Positions 1-8,786 of a stretch of DNA of 64,000 nucleotides are shown here, one piece after another (the first letter of the stretch is position 1; each line of letters starts with the position of its first letter). The translations under genes were made by a program, and so were the position numbers. The stretch spans positions 6,477,001-6,541,000 of the forward strand of contig NZ_CP118615.1 in NCBI RefSeq assembly GCF_028993575.1, given 5' to 3'. The notes below the pieces were generated by a model. That model had not been told where the DNA came from and searched no databases. It was given only the letters and a program-made list of their open reading frames with translations. This stretch comes from Micromonospora cathayae (GTDB lineage: Bacteria > Actinomycetota > Actinomycetes > Mycobacteriales > Micromonosporaceae).

Positions 1-565
1 AGAGCAGCACCTGGTCGGCGGTACGGAACGCGTCCATCATGCTGATGCCCCGGTCGCCGAGGGCCAGCAGCCGGTCGTTCGGGATGACGATGAGCGTGTC
101 GCACTGGTTGCGCAGCTCGTCTATCCCGGCCTCGGCCTGCACCTGGCGGCGCTTGCCCTCGAAGGAGAACGGCCGGGTGACCACACCGATGGTCAGCGCG
201 CCGAGCTTGCGGGCGATGTTGGCCACCACGGGCGCGCCGCCGGTGCCGGTGCCGCCGCCCTCGCCGCAGGTCACGAAGACCATGTCGGCGCCCTTGAGCA
301 CCTCCTCGATCTCGTCGCGGTGGTCCTCGGCGGCGTTCTTGCCCACGTCCGGGTTGGCGCCCGCGCCGAGACCCCGGGTCAGCTCGCGGCCGACGTCGAG
401 CTTGACGTCGGCGTCGCTCATCAGCAACGCCTGCGCATCGGTGTTGATCGCGATGAACTCGACGCCCTTGAGCCCAACCTCGATCATGCGGTTGACGGCG
501 TTGACGCCGCCGCCACCGATGCCGACGACCTTGATGACCGCCAGGTAGTTGTGCGGAGGTGTCAT
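1..565 (-). CDS. ftsZ: Cell division protein FtsZ (3' part cut by window edge)
   Basis: FtsZ is the tubulin-like GTPase that polymerises into the cytokinetic Z ring. The first 188 residues are visible, beginning [15 protein letters not shown]. The nucleotide-binding loop [11 protein letters not shown] lies at about residues 15-25 and the tubulin signature GGGTGTG at 103-109. The T5-loop region and NDRLL follow, and the C-terminal domain is outside the window. The ATG at 563-565 is preceded by AAAGGA about 8 nt upstream, and this N-terminus fits the family. ftsZ is the last visible gene of the minus-strand dcw cluster and has its own promoter in the gap after ftsQ. Identification is certain; only the 3' end is missing. 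Confidence 0.97.
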   Translation of the reverse strand, partial: MTPPHNYLAVIKVVGIGGGGVNAVNRMIEVGLKGVEFIAINTDAQALLMSDADVKLDVGRELTRGLGAGANPDVGKNAAEDHRDEIEEVLKGADMVFVTCGEGGGTGTGGAPVVANIARKLGALTIGVVTRPFSFEGKRRQVQAEAGIDELRNQCDTLIVIPNDRLLALGDRGISMMDAFRTADQVLL

Positions 566-804
566 CTCCGGTCCTTTCCCTTCGAGATTGGCCACGTCGA
601 CCGGCGGCCGCCCCGGATCGCCGCCGACGTCAACTATCACCCGCGAGGAGAAGGGCTAACCCTTACCCTCTACTAGAGGCTTACAGTTATGTCAACTATT
701 GATCCTCTTCGGGGCAAGGTAAGCGCCACCGCGCGATGAGCCAAGGACCTGGCCGGCGTGTCGTCCCGGAGAGGGGAATGCCTCACCTCTCCCCCCCGTC
801 CCGG
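566..804 (-). promoter_or_regulatory. ftsQ-ftsZ intergenic region with ftsZ promoter
   Basis: This 239-nt gap holds no gene. On the minus strand TTGACA (690-695) and TAGAGG (667-672) are separated by 17 nt, a good vegetative-type promoter about 100 nt before the ftsZ start. A perfect 13-bp dyad CCTCTACTAGAGG (667-679) covers the -10 element. Separate ftsZ promoters in this gap are known from other actinomycetes; use of this one is inferred. Confidence 0.6.
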
Positions 805-1704
805 TCACCGGAAGGTGACCACGTCGGGCGCGCTCACGTCGATGGTGTCGACATCCCGACCGAGCAGACTGGTCGCCACCCGGGCCTTGTCCGCCCCCCG
901 GGTCGCGTCCCCCCAGACGACGGTCCGCTCCCCGGTCAGCCGCACCTTGATCCGGGCCAGCCCCTCCACGGTCACGTCCACCAGGGCCGCCCGCAACTGC
1001 GGGGTCAACGCGGCCAGCACCTGCAACGCGGCCCGGGTCTCCGGATCGGCCGGGCCGGGCCGGGCCACCCGGGCCAGCGGCAGGTCCGCCGGCCGGCTGG
1101 GTTCGGTCCGGAACGCCACCCCGGACCGGTCCACCACCACGAACCGGTCGCCCTGCGGGACCACCGCCACCGGCGTCCGCTCCACCAGGGTCACCACCAG
1201 GGTGTCCGGCCAGTCCCGGGTCACCGTCACCCGCTCCACCGGGGGCAGCTTCCCGATCCGGCGGGCGGTGGCGGCCAGGTCCACCCGGGCCAGCGGCACC
1301 CCGTCCGGGACCGCCGCCGCCTCGCGTACCTGCACCGGGGTGACCAGCTCGGCCCCGGTCACCCGGACCTCGCGGACGCCGAACAGGCCGGTGCCGAGCA
1401 GTGTCCAGGCGACCAGACCGGCCAGCGCCAGCATCCCGCCGGCGACCGCCCACGGCAGGGCCGCCCGCATCCGCCGCTGCCGGGCCCGCTGCATGAACCG
1501 GCGGGTCGACGGCGGCACCGCGTCGCTGCCCGCCCGGACCAGTTGCCACCGCCGGGCCGGGCCGCGCCGGCCGGCACCGCCGTCCGGACCACGCCGGGCG
1601 GCACCGGCGTCCGGGCCCCGCCGGGCGGTACCGGTACCGGAGCCCCGCCGACCGCCACCGGCGTCCGGGCCGGTCGTCCGGCCACGCGTCCGGCCGGAAC
1701 TCAT
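805..1704 (-). CDS. ftsQ: Cell division protein FtsQ/DivIB
   Basis: FtsQ is a bitopic membrane protein that links the early Z ring to the FtsBLWI septal synthesis complex. The 299-residue product has a basic, Gly/Arg-rich cytoplasmic tail (1-75) with RRGPD-type repeats, one membrane segment at about 81-103, then a POTRA domain (about 108-178) and the FtsQ beta domain ending in VVTFR. The start overlaps the murC stop by 4 nt, so translation is probably coupled. The repeat-rich tail is longer than usual and is probably disordered. Confidence 0.93.
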   Translation of the reverse strand: MSSGRTRGRTTGPDAGGGRRGSGTGTARRGPDAGAARRGPDGGAGRRGPARRWQLVRAGSDAVPPSTRRFMQRARQRRMRAALPWAVAGGMLALAGLVAWTLLGTGLFGVREVRVTGAELVTPVQVREAAAVPDGVPLARVDLAATARRIGKLPPVERVTVTRDWPDTLVVTLVERTPVAVVPQGDRFVVVDRSGVAFRTEPSRPADLPLARVARPGPADPETRAALQVLAALTPQLRAALVDVTVEGLARIKVRLTGERTVVWGDATRGADKARVATSLLGRDVDTIDVSAPDVVTFR

Positions 1705-3314
1705 CCGGCCGTGGGTGCCGCGCCGTCCGTACCGCCGGGGCTGCCGGCGGTCGGCACGGTGCCGGCGGCCTCGGTGACCGGCGCGACCGTCGTGCCCACC
1801 GGGCCGATCGGGGCGGCGGTGGCCGCTGTGCCGTCCGGGGCCGGCGTGCCGGCAACGCCATCGAGGGCCGGCGTGCCGGCCGCGCCCGGGTCGCCGGTCC
1901 GGGCCAGCAGGGCGTCGAGGAGCTGGTCACCCATCAGCGAGATCGGCGGCGCGCCCATGGTCACCACCACGTCGCCGGGACGGGCCCGGCGGGCCACCTC
2001 CACCGGCGCGGCCTCCCAGGAGTCCACGAAGACCTTCCGCCCGGCGGGCAGGTCGATCGCCTCGATCAACGCCGCCGAGCCCTCCCCCGGCTGGCGCAGC
2101 TCACCCGGACCGAAGACCTCCAGCAGCACCACCTCGTCGGCGATCGCCAGCCCCTCGGCGATCTCGGCCTGCAGGTCCCGGGTCCGGTAGAGCCGGTACG
2201 GCTGGAACACCACGATCAGCCGGCCGTCCCCGGCCACCTCGCGCAGCGTCCGCAGCGCCAGCGTGATCGAGGTCGGGTGGTACGCGTACTCGTCGTAGAC
2301 CAGCACCCCGTCGGCGACGCCCTTGCGCTCGAACCGCCGCCGTACCCCGGGGAAGGCCGCCAGCGCGTCCGTCGTCGCCGTCAGCGGCAGGTCCAGCAGG
2401 TACGCGGTGAGCACCGCGGCGGCGGTGTTCAGTCCCATGTGCCGCCCCGGCACCGGCAACCGGATCTCGCCGAGCGACCGGCCGTCCACCTCGGCCAGGT
2501 AGTGCACGCCCCGGGCCGAGGAGGCCATCTCGGACAGTCGCAGGTCGGCGTCGGACGACTCGCCGTACGTGTACACCCGCCGGCCCTCGGCACGCAGGAT
2601 CGCGGCCAGTTCCCGGGTACCCGGGTCGTCGGCGCAGGTGACGATGAAGCCGTCCGGGTCGGTCAGCCGGGCGAAGTCGGCGAACGCCGCCTTCAGGTTG
2701 GCCAGGTCGCCGTAGGTGTTGAGGTGGTCCGGCTCGATGTTGGTGATCACCGACACGAACGGGCGGTAGATGAGGAAGGACCGGTCGCTCTCGTCCGCCT
2801 CGACTACGAAGTACTGCCCGGTGCCGTGGTGCGCGCCCGAACCGACCTCGGAGATCTCCCCGCCGATCACGAAGGACGGATCCTCGCCGGCCCGCTGCAA
2901 CACCATGGTGACCATCGAGGTGGTGGTGGTCTTGCCGTGGGTGCCGGCGACCGCGATCGCCCGCCGGCCGGTCATCGCCGCCGCCAGGGCCTCGGAGCGG
3001 TGCAGCACCCGCAGGCCGCGCCGCCGGGCCTCGACCAGCTCCAGGTGGTCCCGGGGGATCGCCGTGGAGTAGACGACCGTGTCGACCCCGTCCAGGTTGG
3101 CCGCCTCGTGGGTCATGTGGATGGTCCCGCCGAGCGCCCGCAGACCGGCCAGCGAGGGCCACTCCCGCAGCTCGCTGCCGGTGGTGCGGATACCCCGGGT
3201 GAGCAGCAGCCGGGCCAGGCCGACCATGCCGACCCCGCCCACCCCGATCAGGTGGACGGTGCCCAGGTCCTCGGCGGTCAGCGTGCCGGCCGGAGAGAAC
3301 TGCGCGGTGTTCAT
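1701..3314 (-). CDS. murC: UDP-N-acetylmuramate--L-alanine ligase MurC
   Basis: MurC adds L-alanine to UDP-MurNAc in the cytoplasm, the first amino-acid step of the peptidoglycan stem peptide. The N-terminal Rossmann domain has GVGGVGM near residue 24. The ATP-binding P-loop GTHGKTTTT is at 124-132, and the Mur ligase middle and C-terminal domains follow. The ATG at 3312-3314 has GGGAAGG about 8 nt upstream. The family usually ends near residue 470. Here a tail of about 65 residues rich in Ala, Pro, Gly and Thr (TPALDG / TPAPDG repeats) follows and is probably disordered. The gene ends 4 nt inside ftsQ. A 27-bp tandem array separates it from murG. Confidence 0.96.
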   Translation of the reverse strand: MNTAQFSPAGTLTAEDLGTVHLIGVGGVGMVGLARLLLTRGIRTTGSELREWPSLAGLRALGGTIHMTHEAANLDGVDTVVYSTAIPRDHLELVEARRRGLRVLHRSEALAAAMTGRRAIAVAGTHGKTTTTSMVTMVLQRAGEDPSFVIGGEISEVGSGAHHGTGQYFVVEADESDRSFLIYRPFVSVITNIEPDHLNTYGDLANLKAAFADFARLTDPDGFIVTCADDPGTRELAAILRAEGRRVYTYGESSDADLRLSEMASSARGVHYLAEVDGRSLGEIRLPVPGRHMGLNTAAAVLTAYLLDLPLTATTDALAAFPGVRRRFERKGVADGVLVYDEYAYHPTSITLALRTLREVAGDGRLIVVFQPYRLYRTRDLQAEIAEGLAIADEVVLLEVFGPGELRQPGEGSAALIEAIDLPAGRKVFVDSWEAAPVEVARRARPGDVVVTMGAPPISLMGDQLLDALLARTGDPGAAGTPALDGVAGTPAPDGTAATAAPIGPVGTTVAPVTEAAGTVPTAGSPGGTDGAAPTAG

Positions 3315-3339
3315 GTCGAAGACCTTCCCGTCGTACTCG

Positions 3340-3447
3340 CCCGGGTCACCGGGCCGGTGGTACTCGCCCGGATCAGCGGGCCGGCGCTGTCCACCCGGGT
3401 CACCGGGCCCATGCCGCCCGCCCGGGTCACCGGGTCACCGCCTCGTA
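3340..3447. repeat. 27-bp tandem repeat, four units, between murC and murG
   Basis: The core CCCGGGTCACCGGG recurs at 3340, 3394 and 3421, with a degenerate copy (CCCGGATCAGCGGG) at 3367, so the period is exactly 27 bp. The last unit runs into the 3' end of murG. Each core is itself nearly palindromic. A 27-bp period equals nine codons, consistent with in-frame expansion of a coding tail that murG no longer uses; that history is inference. Confidence 0.75.
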
Positions 3448-4533
3448 GACGAAGCGCAGCAGCGCCTCGTCGCCGTCGCGCCGGCCGTAGTTGGCGGCGG
3501 CGGCGCCCATCGCGGCGAGTCGCTGCGGATCCCGGATCAGCGGGATCACCGTACGCTCCAGCCAGGCCGGGGTGAGTTCGGCGTCGTCGACGAGCAGCCC
3601 GCCGCCGGCCTCCACCACGGGCAGCGCGTTGCGCTTCTGCTCCTGGTTGCTGTGCGGGTACGGCACGTAGATGGTGGGCAGCCCGATCGCGGCCACCTCG
3701 GCGCAGGTCATCGCGCCACCCCGGCCCAGCATCAGGTCGGCGGCCGCGTACCCCAGCTCCATCTCGGACAGGTAGGGCAGGGTGACGTACGGCACCGGCA
3801 GGTCGGACGGGACCGGCACCGGCTCGTTGCGCGCGCCGATCACGTGCAGGACCTGGATGCCGTGCCGGGCCAGTTCCTTGGCCGCCCCGGAGACCGCCAG
3901 GTTGATCGAACGGGCGCCCTGCGAGCCACCGGCGACGAACAGCACCGGCAGGTCGGGGCGGAGTCCGAGCCGGGCCCGCGCGGCGTGCCGGTGGGCGGCC
4001 CGGTCCAGCCCGGCGATGCCCCGGCGCAGCGGCACCCCGACGACGCGGGCGTCCCGCAGCACCTCGGACTGCACCGGCTGGTGCGGGAAGCCGGCCGCCA
4101 CGTGCCGGGTGAACTTCATGCCCAGCCGGTTCGCCACCCCCGGCGGCACGTTCACCTCGTGGATCACGATGGGCAGTTCCCGCCGCCAGGCGGCCAGGTA
4201 GCCGGGGACGGAGACGTACCCGCCGAAGCCGACGACCACGTCGGCGCGGACCTCGTCGATCACCTTGCCGGCGGCGCGGGCCGCCGTCCACATCCGGGTC
4301 GGGGTCTTCACCAGGTTCAGGTTGACCGAGCGCGGCAGCTGGTAGGCGGGGATGGTCCGCAGGTCGTAGCCGTGCGGCGGGATCAGCTCGTTCTCCAGGC
4401 CCTTCGGTGTGCCCAGGCAGGTGATCCGGACGCCCGGGTCGTGCCGGCGCAGGCAGTCGGCGAAGGCGAGCAGCGGGTAGATGTGTCCTCCCGTGCCACC
4501 TCCGCAGAGCACCACCGAACGCAGCGGACCCAT
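3427..4533 (-). CDS. murG: Lipid II synthase MurG (GlcNAc transferase)
   Basis: MurG transfers GlcNAc from UDP-GlcNAc onto lipid I to make lipid II at the inner face of the membrane. The 368-residue protein begins MGPLRSVVLCGGGTGGHIYP, with the lipid-I-binding glycine loop GGGTGGH at 11-17. The C-terminal UDP-GlcNAc site includes GGSQGARSIN and GRGGAMTCAE. The ATG shares one base with the ftsW stop (TGATG) and has GAGGAG just upstream, so it is coupled to ftsW. Length is normal. The stop lies inside a 27-bp tandem repeat. Confidence 0.97.
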   Translation of the reverse strand: MGPLRSVVLCGGGTGGHIYPLLAFADCLRRHDPGVRITCLGTPKGLENELIPPHGYDLRTIPAYQLPRSVNLNLVKTPTRMWTAARAAGKVIDEVRADVVVGFGGYVSVPGYLAAWRRELPIVIHEVNVPPGVANRLGMKFTRHVAAGFPHQPVQSEVLRDARVVGVPLRRGIAGLDRAAHRHAARARLGLRPDLPVLFVAGGSQGARSINLAVSGAAKELARHGIQVLHVIGARNEPVPVPSDLPVPYVTLPYLSEMELGYAAADLMLGRGGAMTCAEVAAIGLPTIYVPYPHSNQEQKRNALPVVEAGGGLLVDDAELTPAWLERTVIPLIRDPQRLAAMGAAAANYGRRDGDEALLRFVYEAVTR

Positions 4534-6101
4534 CAGCGTCTCCTCTCACTCGCCGTCCCGGCGCGGCCCCGGTCGGCCCGGGTGCCGCGCGGCGCGGTCT
4601 CGTCGTCGTCCTCCCGCCGCGCACGCGACCGGGGTACGGACCCACGGGCAGCCGGGGGCGTCGCCGGCCGGCGACGCCGGCCGGGAAGCGGCGGCAACGG
4701 GGCCCAGACTAGTCGGACCCATCGGGCCGGCGGACGGGCGTGCAGGGCCCGGGCCGCGTCCGGTTCGGCCCGGGCGAACGAGGCGAGCATCCCGATCGCG
4801 GCGAGCGTGACCACCAGCGCGCTGCCGCCGTCGGAGATGAACGGCAGCGGCAGGCCGGTGATGGGCAGCAGCCCGACCACCCCACCGATGTTGATCACGG
4901 CCTGGCTGACCAGCCAGGTGGTGACGGCGGCGGCGGCCAGCCGGCGGAACGGGTCCTCGACCCGGCGGGCGATCCGCAGCCCGGTGTAGGCGAGCACCGC
5001 GAACAGCGCCAGCACCACCGCGCAGCCGACCACCCCGAGTTCCTCGGCGATGACCGCGAAGATGAAGTCGTTGTTGGCGGCGGGGAGCCAGTCCCACTTG
5101 AGTTTGCCCTGGCCCAGCCCGGCCCCGAACCAGCCGCCGTAGTCGATCGCGGTCCGCGCCTGGTCGGCCTGGTAGCAGTCCTTCAGGTCGCAGTCCTCGG
5201 GCCGGCTGATGAACATGGTCAGCCGGGCCAGCCGGTAGTTCTGCTCGCCCTTCTCGCCGGAACCGGCCCCCAGCGAGGCGACCGCGACCAGCAGGCCGAC
5301 CCCGATCAGGCCGAGCACCGACAGCGCGGCGAAGACCCGCATCCGTACCCCGGCCGCCCAGAGCAGCCCGACCACCAGGGCCAGCAGGCAGAGCATGGTG
5401 CCCAGGTCGTTGTAGCCGACCAGGACGAACAGCAGGCCGACCGCCGGGAACAGCGGGGTGGCCAGTTCCCGCCACCAGCCCAGCTTCGCGCCCTTGCGGG
5501 CGATCACGTCGGCTCCCCAGAGCACCAGGCCGAACTTCGCCAGCTCGGAGGGCTGCACCTGGATCGGGCCGAGGTAGAGCCAGAGCAGGTTCGCCTCCAG
5601 CGGCCCGATCTTCGACGCGGTGTTCGCCAGCGACCCGTACGCCAGCAGCAGGTTCAGCAGCAACAGCAGCACCACCGACAGGCCGAGCACCGGCAGGCCG
5701 AGCACCCGGAAGGTCCGGGCCGGCAGCCGCTGGCAGGCCCAGAACGCGACGATGCCGATGACGGCGAAGATGGCCTGCTTGGTGAGCGCGGCGAAGGCGT
5801 TGCCCTCCCGGGCGTACGCCTGGACGCTGGTCGCGGAGAAGACCATCGTCAGGCCGATGACCAGCAGCAGCCCGGCGCTGGAGATCAGCAGGTAGTAGGA
5901 GGCCAGCGGGCGGGCGAGCAGTCCGCGTAGCGCGGCCAGACCGCCCACCGCGTCCAGGCCGCGCAGCGGCGCCGGCGGGTCGGCGGTACGCCCCGCGCCG
6001 GTGGCCCGCTGGGCCGCGGCCGGGCCCGGGGTACGCGGTGACGCGCCCGTGGCACGCTGCGGCCCGTCGGTCGACTTGCTGGTTCCTCGGTCCTCCCCCA
6101 C
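4533..6101 (-). CDS. ftsW: Septal peptidoglycan polymerase FtsW (SEDS family)
   Basis: FtsW is the SEDS glycosyltransferase that works with FtsI to build septal peptidoglycan from lipid II. The 522-residue product has a cytoplasmic N-terminus of about 65 low-complexity residues, then about ten membrane segments. It contains the family motif QPSELAKFG and the C-terminal signature PLPFISDGGSALV; the usual Tyr of this signature is Asp here. An extracytoplasmic loop carries two nearby cysteines (PEDCDLKDCYQ). The tail is long, basic and rich in Pro. The GTG start lacks a strong ribosome site, so the exact start is uncertain. murD, which normally precedes ftsW, is absent. Confidence 0.93.
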   Translation of the reverse strand: MGEDRGTSKSTDGPQRATGASPRTPGPAAAQRATGAGRTADPPAPLRGLDAVGGLAALRGLLARPLASYYLLISSAGLLLVIGLTMVFSATSVQAYAREGNAFAALTKQAIFAVIGIVAFWACQRLPARTFRVLGLPVLGLSVVLLLLLNLLLAYGSLANTASKIGPLEANLLWLYLGPIQVQPSELAKFGLVLWGADVIARKGAKLGWWRELATPLFPAVGLLFVLVGYNDLGTMLCLLALVVGLLWAAGVRMRVFAALSVLGLIGVGLLVAVASLGAGSGEKGEQNYRLARLTMFISRPEDCDLKDCYQADQARTAIDYGGWFGAGLGQGKLKWDWLPAANNDFIFAVIAEELGVVGCAVVLALFAVLAYTGLRIARRVEDPFRRLAAAAVTTWLVSQAVINIGGVVGLLPITGLPLPFISDGGSALVVTLAAIGMLASFARAEPDAARALHARPPARWVRLVWAPLPPLPGRRRRPATPPAARGSVPRSRARREDDDETAPRGTRADRGRAGTASERRR

Positions 6102-6164
6102 CCGCTCATCATGGCCGCTGGCCCGGCCCGGTTCGCGCCGAACCCCCGACTCTCGGCGTGTCGG

Positions 6165-6222
6165 GGGTGCGGAAGGGCTTCCTGCGGGGCACCTCGTGGT
6201 ACCAGGAAGCCCTTCCGCACCC
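6165..6222. repeat. Perfect 20-bp inverted repeat between mraY and ftsW
   Basis: Arms 6165-6184 and 6203-6222 are perfect inverted copies with an 18-nt loop. The arm core is GTGCGGAAGGGCTTCCTG. It occupies the slot where murD normally lies. There is no T-run on either side, so an intrinsic terminator is not obvious. It could be a dispersed intergenic palindrome, an RNA-processing site or an attenuator. Confidence 0.8.
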
Positions 6223-6249
6223 GGGCGACGGGCGCGCAGCGCGGCCGGA

Positions 6250-7374
6250 TCAGCCGACGTTGGCGAGGAACTCGCTGTAGAACAGGCCGAGGGCGATGGC
6301 GACGCCGATCCCGGCGATGATCCAGAACCGGACCACGATGTTGACCTCGCTCCAGCCGGCCAGCTCGAAGTGGTGCTGCAACGGGGACATCCGGAACACC
6401 CGCTTGCCGGTGGTCTTGAAGGAGATGATCTGGATGACCACCGACATCGTGATGATCACGAAGAGCCCGCCGATGATCGGCAGCAGCAGCACGGTACGGG
6501 TGGACATCGCCATGCCGGCGATCAGCCCGCCCAGACCGAGCGCGCCGGTGTCACCCATGAAGATCCGGGCCGGCGAGGTGTTCCACCAGAGGAACCCGAC
6601 ACAGGCCCCGGCCGCCGCGCCCGCGATCAGCGCGATCTCCAGCGGGTCCCGGACGGTGTAGCAGTACTCCTCGGTGTAGTTCGGGTCGGCGCACCAGTGC
6701 CGGTACTGCCAGAACGCGATCAGCGCGTACGCGGCCAGCACCATCACCGACGCGCCGGTGGCCAGGCCGTCCAGACCGTCGGTGAGGTTCACGCCGTTGG
6801 TGGCCGCCATCACCACGAAGATGAAGATGACCACCGAGGCGACCTTGCCGACCTCCAGCGCCGGGATGTCCCGGATGAAGCTCAGCGTGGTGCTGCCCAC
6901 CGTCTCCACGTTGGTGGCCGCCCCGGAGACGTCCGTCATGGTGCTCGGGAACCAGAGCGCCACCACGCCGAAGACCGCGCCGACCAGGATCTGGCCGATC
7001 AGCTTTGCCCGCGCGCTGATGCCGCCGCTGTTGCGCTTGCGGACCTTGACGAAGTCGTCGATGAAGCCGACCGCGCCGGAGAAGACCATCAGCCCCAGCA
7101 GCACCAGCGCCGTGATGGTCGGCTCGACCTGGGCGATCTGCGCGTCGGGCAGGGTGGTCAGGGCGAGGTGCCCGGCCACGTACGCGATGACCGTGGCGAT
7201 GATGAACACCACCCCGCCCATGGTGGGGGTGCCCTTCTTGCCCTGGTTGCTGGCGAGGCCGATGGACCGGATCGGCTGACCGGCCTTGAGCCGGGTGAAC
7301 ACCTTGATCGCGATCGGGGTGGTGAGCAGCGAGATCAGGAAGGCCACCCCGATGGCCACGATGACCGCCCTCAC
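6250..7374 (-). CDS. mraY: Phospho-MurNAc-pentapeptide translocase MraY
   Basis: MraY is the integral membrane enzyme that joins phospho-MurNAc-pentapeptide to undecaprenyl phosphate, making lipid I. The 374-residue protein has about ten membrane segments. It shows the family landmarks: the GTPTMGG loop, the FIDDFVK aspartates at about 107, [17 protein letters not shown] and PLQHHFE near the C-terminus. The GTG start overlaps the murF stop by 4 nt (GTGA). Length and motifs are typical. Confidence 0.97.
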   Translation of the reverse strand: MRAVIVAIGVAFLISLLTTPIAIKVFTRLKAGQPIRSIGLASNQGKKGTPTMGGVVFIIATVIAYVAGHLALTTLPDAQIAQVEPTITALVLLGLMVFSGAVGFIDDFVKVRKRNSGGISARAKLIGQILVGAVFGVVALWFPSTMTDVSGAATNVETVGSTTLSFIRDIPALEVGKVASVVIFIFVVMAATNGVNLTDGLDGLATGASVMVLAAYALIAFWQYRHWCADPNYTEEYCYTVRDPLEIALIAGAAAGACVGFLWWNTSPARIFMGDTGALGLGGLIAGMAMSTRTVLLLPIIGGLFVIITMSVVIQIISFKTTGKRVFRMSPLQHHFELAGWSEVNIVVRFWIIAGIGVAIALGLFYSEFLANVG

Positions 7375-8786
7375 CGGGCGGCCTCCCCCGCCGGGGCTGA
7401 CCCGCCCGAGGCGTCGACGCGCAGCGCGTCGGCGACCTCCCAGGTGCGGTACCGGGAGCCCTTCACCAGGACCACGTCCCCTGGCCGTAGCTCACTTCGC
7501 AGCACCTCGACGGCCGCCGCCTGATCGGTGAGCAGCACCGATTCTCCTCCCCAGTTGCCTACCGCTGTCGCGCCTGCACAGATCGGGGCCGCCGCCTCGC
7601 CCACCACGAGCAGGCGGTCGACACCCAGTTCGGCGGCCAGTTGGCCGACCTCCCGGTGTCCGTCGACCTCGAAGGGCCCCAGCTCGGCCATGTAGCCGAG
7701 CACCGCGATCGTCCGCCCGTCCCGGCGCAGGCCGGCCAGGGCGCGCAGGGCGACCGCCATCGACGCCGGGTTGGCGTTGTACGAGTCGTCGATCACCGTG
7801 ACCCCGTCGGGCCGGTCGAAGACGTCCATCCGCCGGGTGGAGACCAGCCCCAGCCCACCGAGCGCCTCGGCCAGCTCGGCCAGCGGCATGCCCAGCTCAC
7901 GGGCCACCGCGGCGGCGGCGAGGGTGTTCGAGACCTGGTGGCGGCCGGTCAGGCCGAGCCGTACCGGGGCGCTCCCCTCCGGCGTCACCAGCGTGTACGA
8001 CGGACGGCCCCGGTCGTCCAGGGTCACCTCGGCGGCCCGCACGTCGGCGTCGACCGCCTCGCCGAAGCGGACCACCCGGCCCCGGGTCCGGGTCGCCATC
8101 GCGGCCACCAGCGGGTCGTCGGCGTTGAGCACGGCCAGCCCGTCGGTCGGCAGCGACTCGACCAGCTCGCCCTTGGCCAGGGCGATCGCCTCGCGGGAGC
8201 CGAACTCGCCCAGGTGGGCCACCCCGACGTTGAGCACCACGGAGATCCGGGGCGGCACCACCTCGCACAGGTACCGCACGTGTCCCACCCCCCGGGCGCC
8301 CTTCTCCAGCACCAGGAACCGGGTCTCCGGCCCGGCCTGCAACGCCGTGTACGGGTGCCCCAGCTCGTTGTTGAACGACCCGGGCGGGGCCACCGTCGGG
8401 CCGAGCCGGGCGGTGAGCTGGGCGATCAGGTCCTTGGTGCTGGTCTTGCCGGAGGAGCCGGTGATCCCGACGACGGTCAGCTCGGGCAGCCGGTCCACCA
8501 CCGCGCGGGCCAGCCGCCCCAGCGCGGTGAGCGCGTCGTCGACCAGCACCATCGGCACCCCGGACAGTTCCCGGGTACCGAGCACGGCGACCGCGCCGTC
8601 GGTCACCGCGCCGGCCGCGTAGTCGTGCCCGTCGACCTGCTCACCGGGGAACGCCACGAACAGCCCGCCGGGGCGTACCTTGCGGGAGTCGAACTCGACC
8701 GGGCCGGTCACGGTGGCCTGCGGGTCGGCCCCGACCAGCCGCCCGTCGACGGCGGCGGCCAGCTCGGCCAGGGTCAGCGCGATCAC
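7371..8786 (-). CDS. murF: UDP-MurNAc-tripeptide--D-alanyl-D-alanine ligase MurF
   Basis: MurF adds the D-Ala-D-Ala dipeptide and so completes the cytoplasmic UDP-MurNAc-pentapeptide. The 471-residue product has the N-terminal MurF substrate domain, an ATP loop [11 protein letters not shown] at 107-117, the Mur ligase middle domain with NNELGHP, and a C-terminal domain with DDSYNANP. The GTG start overlaps the murE stop by 4 nt, and its stop overlaps the mraY start by 4 nt. This places murE, murF and mraY in one tightly coupled set. Confidence 0.96.
   Translation of the reverse strand: MIALTLAELAAAVDGRLVGADPQATVTGPVEFDSRKVRPGGLFVAFPGEQVDGHDYAAGAVTDGAVAVLGTRELSGVPMVLVDDALTALGRLARAVVDRLPELTVVGITGSSGKTSTKDLIAQLTARLGPTVAPPGSFNNELGHPYTALQAGPETRFLVLEKGARGVGHVRYLCEVVPPRISVVLNVGVAHLGEFGSREAIALAKGELVESLPTDGLAVLNADDPLVAAMATRTRGRVVRFGEAVDADVRAAEVTLDDRGRPSYTLVTPEGSAPVRLGLTGRHQVSNTLAAAAVARELGMPLAELAEALGGLGLVSTRRMDVFDRPDGVTVIDDSYNANPASMAVALRALAGLRRDGRTIAVLGYMAELGPFEVDGHREVGQLAAELGVDRLLVVGEAAAPICAGATAVGNWGGESVLLTDQAAAVEVLRSELRPGDVVLVKGSRYRTWEVADALRVDASGGSAPAGEAAR

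Noticed and set aside
39..548. Open frame on the plus strand over ftsZ
   Set aside because: It is the shadow of the FtsZ N-terminal domain.
6165..6222. Intrinsic terminator between mraY and ftsW
   Set aside because: No T-run on either strand, and termination here would cut off ftsW, murG and murC unless they have another promoter.
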